The notes below the pieces were generated by a model, which was given only the letters and a program-made list of their open reading frames with translations, searched no databases and was not told where the DNA came from. This document shows, piece after piece, positions 36,757 through 47,929 of a stretch of 64,000 bases of DNA (within the stretch, counting starts at the first letter, position 1; each line of letters starts with the position of its first letter). A program made the translations under genes and the position numbers. This DNA is from Azolla caroliniana (lineage: Eukaryota; Polypodiophyta), in the NCBI GenBank assembly GCA_043228905.1, contig JBHGNT010000018.1, positions 1,922,001 through 1,986,000 on the forward strand, given 5' to 3'.

Positions 36757-37285
36757 ACATAAAGGTATGTAATTACTACTTAGGTGTGTGATTAATCGAG
36801 TACGCATGTGTATGAAAGGATCAAATTAGTCTGTGAAAAATACTAGGAAATTTGATCAAATTGGCCATTAAATATAAGAGGCATTTGATCAAATTAGCCA
36901 TGAAAAATATCAGGAATTTAGCCATGGAAAAGACCCCAAATTTGATCAAATTTCCTCTTAAGTACATTAAGGTATGTAATTACTTCTTAGGTGTGTGATT
37001 AATCGAGTAAGCATGTGTATGAAAGGATCAAATTAGTCCGTGAAAAATGTTAGGAAACTTGATCAAATTGGCCATTAAATATAAGACGCATTTGATCAAA
37101 TTAGCCATGAAAAATATCAGGAATTTAGCCAAGGAAAAGACCCCGAATTTGATCAAATTGGCCATGAAAGATATGAGGAATTTGATCAAAATTTAGGCAT
37201 GGAAAATATTAGGATTTAGATCAAATCAATTTTGCAATGGGAAAAAGATCAGGAATTTGATCAAATTTAGCCATGGAAGAATATC
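36757..37285. repeat. higher-order repeat of TTTGATCAAATT units
   Basis: A ~200-bp unit (TAAGTACAT-AAGGTATGTAATTAC through GACCCC) occurs at about 36750-36955 and again at 36957-37150. Inside it a ~30-bp motif TTTGATCAAATTxGCCATG repeats many times and continues to 37285, about 100 bp before the Nudix start codon. Each motif contains the palindrome TTTGATCAAA. Confidence 0.9.
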
Positions 37286-37394
37286 AGGGATTTGATGCTA
37301 GCCATTCACACAGAAAAGATTGATGATGAAACATTGAGAGAGCGAAATCAAACATTCGAATCGTCATCTCCATCTCCATCTCCATCTCTGAGAG

Positions 37395-40300
37395 ATGTCG
37401 TTGTTGGGTCCCGCTTCATTCCATCTGCCCAATCCCTTCTTCCTCTTCTTCTCCTCCTCCACACCCATCCGACGAGGAAAGCAAGTGCTCTCTTTCTTCA
37501 CCCCCTGTGCCATGGCCAGATCCTCTATCACCACAGACCTCTCACCATACGTGGAACATGTGAAGCTCTGCAACCGTGGGACAGTAAGCGCTCCTCTCTC
37601 TCTCTCTCTCTCTCTCCTCAATGTTTGATTCTTGCAACTGTCAGAAAGAAAGAAAAGGTGGATAAATTGGCCATGATTTCTAGAGGATAGAGGTGGGCTT
37701 TGACCAAGGGAAATAAGGGGAAATTAACAACAAACTAAGAAGTATTTTTGAGTTTTTCCTTTTATTTGACATGTTTTTTTGTTTTTGTTTTTGTTTCTGC
37801 AGCCAGAGGAGAGATCCAAATTTGTTCCCTTTCTCGTTGATAATTCCACAGTCGGATTCATCCACCCCAGGTATGCCGTCTCTAGAATACGTTTCTGATT
37901 TAAAAAAACAACATGATGTATTACATAGCAAAAGAAGACCCAAGTTTTAGTGTTATTTGGACTTGTATTGTTCAAAAAGGGCCTTCAAAGTTTGAAATTC
38001 AAAATACACATCTATCCATAGATTGTAAGATGTTTGAGAATAATAATTTTCGAGTACTGAGATAGTTTTTAATAAATTTCGCCAACACATCTAGGCCTAT
38101 TTATCTTTTTGTAAAACTGTTGCTTTTTGAGCTCTAAATTAGTGTACCTACAACCAATGTACTTGTGGTTCACAACATGCTTATGATAAAAGAAAAATCT
38201 ATCCTCAAACCCCAGTTTTGTCGTTTAATTCCTGAATGCCCGTGAGTTTTCATTCTTTCCCAAACACCCTTGGTCAACCCACAAAAGGGAGAAAAGGGGT
38301 TCAGTTGAGCACATAATCGCTCAAATAGCACTTGTAATCGAGAGAAAGGCAATGAAATGATTGTATAATTGCTAAAAAGGCACATGTAATTGCTCTTTTA
38401 GGTTGGCCTAGATCATATAAGGAAATAATGAAAACTGAGGAGCCTTTGGTGAAGTAAAGAATAACATCAGGAGAATTTGGAATTTTTCCCTAGAAAATTT
38501 GATGTAATTCATATCTCCTTGGTGGATGTATAGGCCACAAATCATGTTTTTCATCGAAGGTTTGCAGACACCAAGCTGGAATTGCATGCCGTCAACGGAA
38601 CTATAGGGGAGAATGCCGGTAGATACCTCCATGGTATTTACTACAAAATATACACGTAGGATATTGGCCACTCCATCCACGATAGTTATTCCAAAGCATA
38701 CTTTTTATCAAAACAATGTGTGTACATATCGTTCACATCATGTTTCTGAGATAACCTCTGCTATCGTCTCAGGATATTTTACTATAAAATTTATCATCCT
38801 GACATTCAGCCATCTAACATGAGAATACACCTGTTGATCGGGCTCTCATCCTTCTATTATATAGGACTCAGCCGCTTCACGAGGTTTGTACATATTTGTC
38901 ATCATTTAACTGAGGTGCATTTCGATGTTTTGGTGTATCTGTGACATTATATGCTCTCCTGGATTTTTTATTTCAGAAGCAAATCTTCTGATCCAATTGT
39001 GTGTATTGTGATGTACCATGTTATTTCTCTACTTAGATTGGCTTTTTGATATGTCATATATGCTAGACTGTATATGCACCATGGAGTCATGCATATGTAT
39101 GTATATACAACCTATGTTGCAGAGAGCCAGTGTATGATTTACTATAATACAATGAATTTTTATTCATTAAGGGCGTGTTTATGTGTTTGCATATGCATGT
39201 GGTCATGGGCATTATTGGAAGTGTGTTTGATTTAAATTATACAGTTTTTTGCAGCATTTACTATCGTTTCCCAAGGTATATGTGGTCATGAATGCAGCAC
39301 AAGACTATCAAAATAGGAATATTACGGATTCAAATCTGAGTACGGAGTGTTTTGTTACTCTACACAATGATCTTAAAACTCAAGAGGATCGTACGATGTC
39401 AGTAAACAATTCTTTGAGAGTCCTATGTGAGAATGGTCTCATACCTGGTTGGAGGAATGAGGTAATTTATTCTCCTTGCATTATATCTATCTTCTACGGA
39501 GTAGAGAATAAGCTACGGTTTATTATACATGTTGTCTTTGCCATTACCTTTGTTGTGCATGGTGGACAGGATTGTAGTATGCATAAACTCCTACACTGGT
39601 GAAGGATGGTTCAGAAGAACACAGAAGAACATGCATTTTTATAGAGATGCTTAATTGTGGTATATCCTCTGGGAATGGTGCTAGAATCCCACAAGATTTC
39701 ACTTGCTACTTGAATGTTGTGGGATATGTCAGCATCATGAATTGAAACTGAATGTTATTTAGTTTCACGATTTTTCTAACTTGCTTTGGATTTTCTAGAA
39801 GTTTCTAAACCTCCTCTGGCTTTGTAGAAGGTCCTTTGCAGTTGCAACTGTCTTGTGATTTATGTTGCCTTAGAAATTTTATAACACAAAACAGAAGCAA
39901 GCTTCCCAACTCATTCTTATAGTCCACAGTCCAGACAAGTGATTGAAGTTCCTGTTTCAAGACAAGTAGAGAATTTCTTTTCTGCATCCATTCTTATTAT
40001 ACATGAACATATGTAGAAACTGCATATCAGGTTTTCATGATATCTTTAAATCTGGAGTACAGAAATCAGAAAGTGTATGACATTTTGCAGAATTGATTAG
40101 AATGTAGTTGATATTGCTTGGATGAGCTTTACCAATTTTCTTACATCTTTGGCAGTCTTGCATTTGCAGATGTATCCAGTGACCAATGCATTTCGTTCCT
40201 CGCCCTTCTTTTCAATAGAGAGGGCAGCTGTTCCATATTTCGGCATCAAGGTAAGTATATCTATGTCGATGATTCCCATTTTCTGTTTACTCCCATCTAA

Positions 40301-41872
40301 CCATTCAAGGAAATAAAAAAAATCTCTTATTTATCGTGGCATAAATGTCAATGTTTTAGCAATTGTAGTCAAAACATATGTGAAGTTATGCAATAGTATT
40401 TTAGTCTCATAAAATGATGCATATCTAAATCTCACTACAATAAATCTCAAGGTGGATCCCGGAACATCTTCTATGCTTTGTAGGCATATGGAGTACATAT
40501 CAATGGATTTGTTATTGATTCCAAGGGGGAAAAGTGGCTTTGGGTTGCCAAACGTAGTATGAATAAACAAACATATCCAGGCATGCTGGACCATATTGTT
40601 GCTGGTGGACAGGTTATTACAAACTTCTATATTTCTAGAGAGATTTGTATTCAAACTATGACTTTGACACAATCTTGGAATTCAGTTTGTAGCCTGAATT
40701 CAAAATACATTTTCTGATTCTAGATGCTACTACTATAGCATATCCATCCATGTGATTATGCCTATATGTCTTGTCATCGTTTTCTTGTGTTGGATACCTT
40801 CCTATGGCAACACAAGGAATGACCTCAAGCACATTGATATGTAGTAAAAATAATTATTTGCTTAATATGGTGCAGCCAGTTGGGCTTTCATGTCTAGAGA
40901 ATGTTATTAAGGAATGCAATGAGGAAGCCAACATTCCTGAGATAATTGCCAGAAGGTAAATACCTGGTTTTAGATCCATCTCCATTAGTATTTGAATTTC
41001 TAGTATGTTACTCAAGCTCTGGAAACTGATGTGCATACTATCTTTGGTTGAAGGGCAGTACCAGTGGGTGCTGTTAGCTATGAAGATATAGATGGCAATC
41101 GTCTGAAACGAGATGTTCTCTTTTGTTATGATCTAGAACTTCCTCTAGATTTCAAACCCCACAATAGAGGTTAGCTTGCCTGGGAATAAGGAAAGAGAAC
41201 AATAGATTTTTTTCACTTAAGAAGGTTAATTCTAGATATATGGATTGATGCAGATGGAGAAGTAGAGACCTTCAAACTGTGGCGTGTTGCAGAAGTGGAG
41301 GAGATCCTTCAAACATCGATGGGATATAAGCCGAATTGTACACTCGTCATTATTGACTTCCTCTTTCGACATGGGTATGTAACTCCATTGAAGATCCTTG
41401 TTTCATGAATAACTCATTCAGTTAGAGAGTATATATTTATTAAAATGAACACTAAGAAATAGACTATAACTTACTCTATTTAGACTTTGGTTTGCTGTTT
41501 TTGTCGACTGATAATTATTTTAGTTAATACATACAGCTTATACCACTACAGAACTAGAGTAGAATTACATAATATTCAGACTAAAATATAAATAATGCAT
41601 ATTTTTGGTTGTATTATAGCATCTAGCTTTCTAGGTGTATGAACCAATGATTTTGTCTATGATACATGTTTATATAATGCTTGCATATAATTATATTGAG
41701 ATTTCTTGGTCATAATATTTCTCGTACTATATCCTTGTAGTTACCAAAAAAACTGTTATCTAATTTTTTTTGACATCTTTCTTGTCTTTCCTTCCATCAA
41801 AGGTACATAACCCCAGATCAAGATGGCTATTTGCCTCTTATGTTCAGCCTACGGAGAGGTGAATGCCTTTGA
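37395..41872 (+). CDS. DUF4743/Nudix hydrolase, NUDT20/24-like, chloroplast-type
   Basis: Exons: 37395-37583, 37803-37870, 38872-38883 (uncertain microexon), 39245-39461, 40170-40250, 40484-40612, 40876-40955, 41054-41169, 41254-41374, 41803-41872; about 360 aa. The N-terminal DUF4743 part reads EHVKLCNRGT, SKFVPFLVDNSTVGFIHP, ECFVTLHNDLKTQEDRT and LIPGWRNE, then YPVTNAF and FFSIERAAVPYFGIK. The Nudix part has WLWVAKRSMNKQTYPGMLDH, GGQPVGLSCLENVIKECNEE, AVPVGAVSYEDIDG, RDVLFCYDLELPLDFKPHN and IIDFLFRHGYITPDQDGYLP. Relatives hydrolyse nucleoside-diphosphate-linked compounds, some acting on oxidised thiamine diphosphate. The upstream ATG is chosen because it adds ~39 Ser/Pro/basic residues with no acidic residue, like a transit peptide; a second in-frame ATG is at 37512. 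The signature reads KECNEEANI, with Asn where the motif glycine is expected. The exon 2-4 junctions are the weak part. Confidence 0.88.
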
Positions 41873-42345
41873 ATTGTAAAGACACAACTTTACTTGAATA
41901 TTGTTTGGTCAGGTTGTATGTTTTTGCAAGACTGGAAGTGATTTGCAGTCTACATTTTCGAAGAGCTTTGATGATGTAGACTCTTAATAAGATCAATCTT
42001 CCTCGTCAGATTATGGAAGATTATAAGTATGACAAAAATGAAAAAAGTTTGATTTAGTAGCGTCAAAATTATTTGCATTTAATAGCATTAACTGCAATGA
42101 TGTTTTGTTTGATTCATGTGTAAGTAAACTTGCAAATAATTTGATGTGTTTGAAGTTCATGACCTAAACCTAAGACTTTGGGCACGAGTCATATGCCAGG
42201 AAGACTAATAATTTTTTATTATCATATTTCTTGTTTTGCTTCCTTTTTTATATATTACTATTACTTTTCTACATAGCATGCCTTAAATCATCATCCTTAC
42301 ATTGTTCTACAATATCTCTTGATTAATGTCCCACCTTTTTCAATT
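41873..42345. other. intergenic 3' of the Nudix gene
   Basis: AT-rich DNA that should contain the 3' untranslated end. Nothing else recognised. Confidence 0.5.
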
Positions 42346-42349
42346 AGAG

Positions 42350-42640
42350 ACCTTCCATAAGTTGATGCAAACACCTTTGTGATGGTAACAATATATTGGG
42401 TTACAAAGATGGGTCATTTTTTCCCTTGCTGTAAAGCCATCTACAGCATTGAGGTGAGAGATCTAGTACTAACAAATGTGATTCATTGTCACATGATCTT
42501 GAATGATATTGTTTTAGATAGTGGTTCAGAACTCATTATGGAAGACCATGTTTCAATTTTTCAAGACCTTGGCCTAGTAGTTATTATAAAATTTCACCCA
42601 CTTTGTTCTGTTTTTTTTTCCTTGAAGCCAATTTGAACTG
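42350..42640 (+). pseudogene. gypsy integrase core fragment
   Basis: The frame at 42379-42636 reads VTIYWVTKMGHFFPC, then ILNDIVLDSGSELI and IIKFHP. This follows the order of a Ty3/gypsy integrase core (V-x-R-x-TKMAHF, then D-I-V-S-D-R-G, then FHPQ). Only this domain is left, with no flanking pol. Confidence 0.6.
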
Positions 42641-43020
42641 AACCATTTATAGATAATTAAAACAAACTAAATCATTTAATATTAAGTTTAAACCAAACCA
42701 TTTAAGTGAAACTGATTAAATAATTAAACAAAAAATATTAATTAACGCATTAAATTGATCAAATTATTGAACCATTAAAGAAATTAAAAAAAAGCTAGCT
42801 AAAAACCAATAAACCATTATAACCAAGCCACACAATCTTATAAATTGATGAGCTTGAAGTGTAGAAGCAAACTGAAATGAAACCAGTTCATTTAGTAATA
42901 ATTGAATTGAATCAAATTGTTTAATTATATGCAAAACCCAAACCAAGCCTGTTAGTTATATTCAAACCAATAAACTGTTAAACCATGGCTTAATGGTTCA
43001 GTTTGGGTTGAAATTGGTCC
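42640..43020. repeat. degenerate AAACCA/TTAAACC repeat
   Basis: Diverged copies of AAACCATTTAA, AACCAAACC and TTAAACCA fill this stretch, ending in the reverse-oriented GGTTCAGTTTGGGTT. Same general type as 35800-36165. Confidence 0.65.
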
Positions 43021-43769
43021 CATAGCTAATCAAATCCTTGAGTTGTACCTTTCGGATATTGTAAGTTATCAAACAACATGGTTGGATTTGGTTCTGACCA
43101 CTTCCTAAATGTGCCTACAAAAATACCATACATTCAATTGATATGATTGCCTTCTTTGTTATTCTCCTCGACACACAAATATTGTTTTGTTTTTGTGTCT
43201 TTTATTCTTTCTCCTCCTCCCTTTATATAAAATGAGGACACCTTTTTATAGGTGCAATTGCTTCTTTTTTGCACTTTTCAAGTGGAAAATAATACTCATT
43301 GTTTTAATATATGTAATGTCCCATTGCTCGTAAGATTTGCAGTTACATTTCTTTGATTTGACAAGTTTTGTCACGTTGTTATTTGAGGCTAAGACAATGG
43401 GTATTTGCACAATTCACCCGAGTTCACCCAAAATCACAGATAGGGATTATTACGAGCATAACCGTAACGTTAGTTCTCTAATCTTAAGGTTAGATGAGGG
43501 CTAATTTCTAAGGAACGAAGAATGGGAACTATGGTATCTCAATCATACAGTGGGAAACAACTTTAGAGTGTTTCATCACTTGGCCACTTCGATCAAATGT
43601 GTGCCTCATTCAAATATATGAGACTCTTGTAGGATATAAGTAATCAATATGGTGAAATAGTTTATTGTTGAAATCCAAGTTTTTTTAAACAAATTTTCCA
43701 ATAAATGTGGACCACATCGCTCTTGTATTATTGGAATCATAGTGAACCTATAATATGATAAAATTCATC

Positions 43770-46580
43770 GAGGATATGTAGTTATTCTTTTATGTATTTG
43801 ATTTATTACTCTAACTATTGTTCTAAATAAATTTTCACCTATAAGCAACTAGGAACGTATGAGTGATACATCTACAAATCTCATGGAGAGTTACTTGATT
43901 CTTTACTAAGTGCAAACAACGAACATCTTTCAACAACATTTTACATGTTTGCATGAACCTTTTTAGAGATGGCTTTGAGGGGTTGAGGGAATGGCTTTTA
44001 ACCTCTTAGACAAATGAGAAAGTAATGGCAAGCTCTAGTGTTTGTAATAAAGTTAGACCAAAATACTTTACCTTGGATCTATTCAAGTTGGTTGGAATCA
44101 ATATATATGCCTTATTGCTATTTAATTTGAGAGCACTTTGATACCTGTATGATCTAATATGGTATGCACAACTAATACATGATATTACCTCTCTAACGAC
44201 AAGACCCTTGCCCTTAATGATGCAGAAATTATGCTGGAATGGGTATATGTGGGATTTTAATGCTATTTAATCTAACGCAACACATATATCCCTTGTGTTT
44301 GCTCATTGATTGGGCTTTAGTACCTTGAATGGGTTTGTGTCTTTGATGCAGTGTGAAAAAGTTAAAACACTTTTAGCACCCATATGAGAGTCGAGACATG
44401 ATATATTTGGAAATATAGAAAATGGAAGTTGTTGTAGCATTCGGAACGATTAAAAAAAGGCGAGGATTATGTGGTCCACATCACTACTATACATATGTGA
44501 ATGAGTACGAGAATAATTGAATCATTGCAATATGTTGACCCCAACTTGGCCTTGTCTTGTATATACAAATACATTTTAAAATATTTAATCTATTGGAATC
44601 TCTTGACCCCGTTGAGGTCACACGTGAAGCTATATATGGGATGGGGACCTCATTTGATATATGTATAGTTCATTATTTTATTTGTTTAGCATTTCAAGTG
44701 CGATGGAATCATGGCAGTTGAATTACAAATTGCTCTTTCATGAGTTGATACTTTATCACTACATTTATTTCTTTCCGAATTGTAAAGTGCTATGTGTTGG
44801 CCGAATTTTCATGACATTTTTTATTTATGATGAAGACTCACATTCAACCAAAGTTCTTTAGATTTCAAAAAGTGCATGCCATTTTATATACTTTATCAAA
44901 GTTCCTTTTAGGGTGGTTTATTAAATGAGCACAATAGAGGGGACAATTGACTTGTTTTTCCTTTAATGCATTTTCTACTCTACTTTAGCCTCTTTTTAAA
45001 GCAAAGCTAATAATTGATTTAGCACCATATTGCCAATGTTGGGAAGTGTGCACAATAGCTTGCAAAGGGATCGTTGCATCATTTCTATTAATGTGTTCAA
45101 GTGTCATTTCAGACGAGGATGCCCTAAATTTGTGCTCTGAAAACATACTTATCCATATGATTCACTTCCTATTTATCAACATGGTCTATCTGTTTGCTTG
45201 TCCTATAATAACATACACCTATCATTGTTTTATCATGTGATTAACATTGTGCATCTCTGTAGGCCCTTGCACATCATGTTACTATGCATAATAACTTTAG
45301 GATCATTGTTAGCGCTGAACCTTGAAACCCACTCTTGTGATTATTTATGTCGAGCAACAAGTTTATGCTTCTCGTGTTGTGTCTAGTTATAGTTGAGGCA
45401 ATTGTAAATGTGAATAATGTGTCAATTGCTTCTTTTGATGTTTACCATTGACGAAGTCGTGCAATCTCAACATCTTATTGAGACCATTCACATCTCTCTC
45501 CTTAAGTCAGAACTTATGTGTCCTTGCAAATGAATAGGAGAGCATATCAAAAGAATTTGTATTAAACTAGCACTAATATACGACCTTTTATTTTGTACAA
45601 AAAAACAAGAAGGTAAGGTTTGAGAACAAACAAACGTTTACTTGAGAATAACCTCTAATTTACTACCACCTCAAGAAATATAAGAAGAAGAGACATGTGT
45701 ATAAGAAAACAAAGAAATCTAAGTAAATGTCTTCTTACAAACAAGCTCTGTATTTTCTTTTTCCCAAAAAAGGAGCTACTTTCCCATTAGTTAGGAGAGA
45801 TTTTTACAAAAAGACTATACAAGATGGTTTATATACAAATCACGGAATCATCCCCCCCCCACCAAGTCCAAGAATATGAGACTACATACATTTCTACTTA
45901 ATGTAAGTAGTTACCTAGAGTTATAAACAACCTCTGTATTTTACACCACCAACTTAAAATATAGGTGGGTGAGGACTGAGGACGTGTGTAAGGTGAGAAC
46001 ATTAATGTTATGTGTTTTCAAACATGTAAATACAAACACATATGCATTGTAATTATTGAATGCAAACGTTTGCCAAAAGGTGATGGATTAAATCATTTGA
46101 TCCAATACAAATAATTTTGTCCAGCTCCACTTTTAAACCCTATACTCATAGTGCTAGAATAATGCAAGCGCATTTTACACTATATTGACCTTGGTTTTTT
46201 TTTTCCCAAAACAATTCTACTTCCATTAGTTAAGAAAAAGTACATAGGATAATATATAACTTATATTCGGTTTTATTCGAAACACAAATACATGATCAAT
46301 AAAATTATAATAGAAAGGTTTAGTGGGCAAAATGGGTCACACTTTGTCGGAGTGTTTGATGGAGAGAAAAGGACACGATCTCGACAAGCCATTTGCATGT
46401 TATTATAGATCAATTATTAAGAAGAAATTCTTCTATAAATGGAAGCACACATACAAAGCAAGAAAAATTGCTCAAAACATTATTGTAGAGCTTGTTATAT
46501 CATTCGCAGCCTCATTCAATTGAAAATATTGTATTAAAGTGTTGCCATTGAGATGCTTACTATATCATAATTTATATACA
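43770..46580. repeat. unclassified dispersed repeat, copy A
   Basis: It aligns by eye with 52865-56870 in the same order and orientation. Landmarks are AAATTTTCACCTATAAGCA-CTAGGAAC near 43828, TATGCACAACT...CCCTTAATGATGC near 44164, AATCTCTTGACCCC...GAAGCTATATATGGGATGG near 44597, TAGGCCCTTxCACATCATGTT near 45262 and TTTATTTTGTACAAAAAAAC near 45588. There is no coding domain. The type of element is unknown. Confidence 0.8.
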
Positions 46581-47713
46581 TAGATCTCTAATTTAAAAGC
46601 TTTAAATATTAAGTAACCTTTCACATATTTTATGTGTATTCTACGTATTTAACGTGTATATTGTCCGAAGAATAATATACGTTATCGTATTTTGAATTGT
46701 TCCACGTATTTAAGTAGACAACACATCAATGGAGGAAAAAAGCTAGCATATGCATTGTTATTGCTATTGCAAACTTACATGTAGTACCTTATTTCAAAAC
46801 ATCCAATCAATGGTTGGAAAAATGTCACCATCATCATCCATGTCCATTTGGATAAGTTGGATGGACTTGAACTCTTGTACATATTGTTAATGGGTGGGGG
46901 GCGGAGCCAAGAACAACTCCACCCCCCTCCCAAGGGGGTTACGCGTGAGAGAAATAGAGAGAAGGAGAGAGAAATAGAAAAATGATACAAAATGAGAGGG
47001 AAAAGTTCTATCCATTACATACCCTATAGGGGGTTTATATAGTACATCAAATGTAACAGTTACATAATATGACCGTTACAAAAAAGACCATTATACACAT
47101 GCACATAATTGTGCATGTGTTCACACACATGTTCCACCTCACTCACACTCGTATACAGTATACCTACACAACAACCACTTTAACGTGTTCCACCCTTATG
47201 CCTCCCCGTACACTCCTACGGGTAACACATACATTTGGGCAAAGTCATAAAACCATGTCCAATGTTCGAATAATCGGAATGGATTTGAACCCAAAGTGCC
47301 TTGTGGAACCATATTTATGTTGGGTAAAATGAAAATTATTTCAAAGTTAGTACAAAATGAAGATAAATAAGTCATTGTTGTTTAGGAAAGAACTCTTACA
47401 ACAAAAATTAGCAAGCTCAAAATTTGGCATGCCTTCTAGCTCTGGGCATTCATGCTATTTGGTATTTCACAAGGATTCACTAGTGGGATATTGAAGATGT
47501 GGTGGATGAGGAACACATATCATGTTAGCTGCCATGATTGATATGATTTTGACAAGACGTTATTTAGCTAGGTGAGGCATATGAAACAATATCTGAGTCA
47601 ACTCACAAAGTTAGGTGTGTTGATGAGCCCCTCGCAAAAGCGACGATGTTTTGTAACCAAGTTCATGGGAGGTGTTGATGGGAGGAGAGCTCCACCCCCC
47701 TCCCAAGGTGTTG

Positions 47714-47755
<42 letters not shown>

Positions 47756-47929
47756 GTGTCTTCTAAGACCAAAATTGGCCCATGAGACAATTTGTTTACA
47801 ACAAAAATGGGGTATCTACCCATTCATCGAAAGTAAAAATAAAATAAAATAAGACTTAAGTTAAAGAGGTCTAGTAAAAAACATGTTCTAGAAAGGAAAT
47901 GACTTTATATTAGGCCTAGTGTCATTTCC
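46581..47929. other. repeat-rich intergenic DNA
   Basis: It contains two related pyrimidine blocks (CTCCACCCCCCTCCCAAG at about 46917 and 47689), each followed by a GA-rich run. The second run is a clean (GA)n microsatellite at 47716-47752. No protein-like frame is recognised. Confidence 0.55.
47716..47752. repeat. (GA)n microsatellite
   Basis: About eighteen uninterrupted GA units. Confidence 0.96.
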
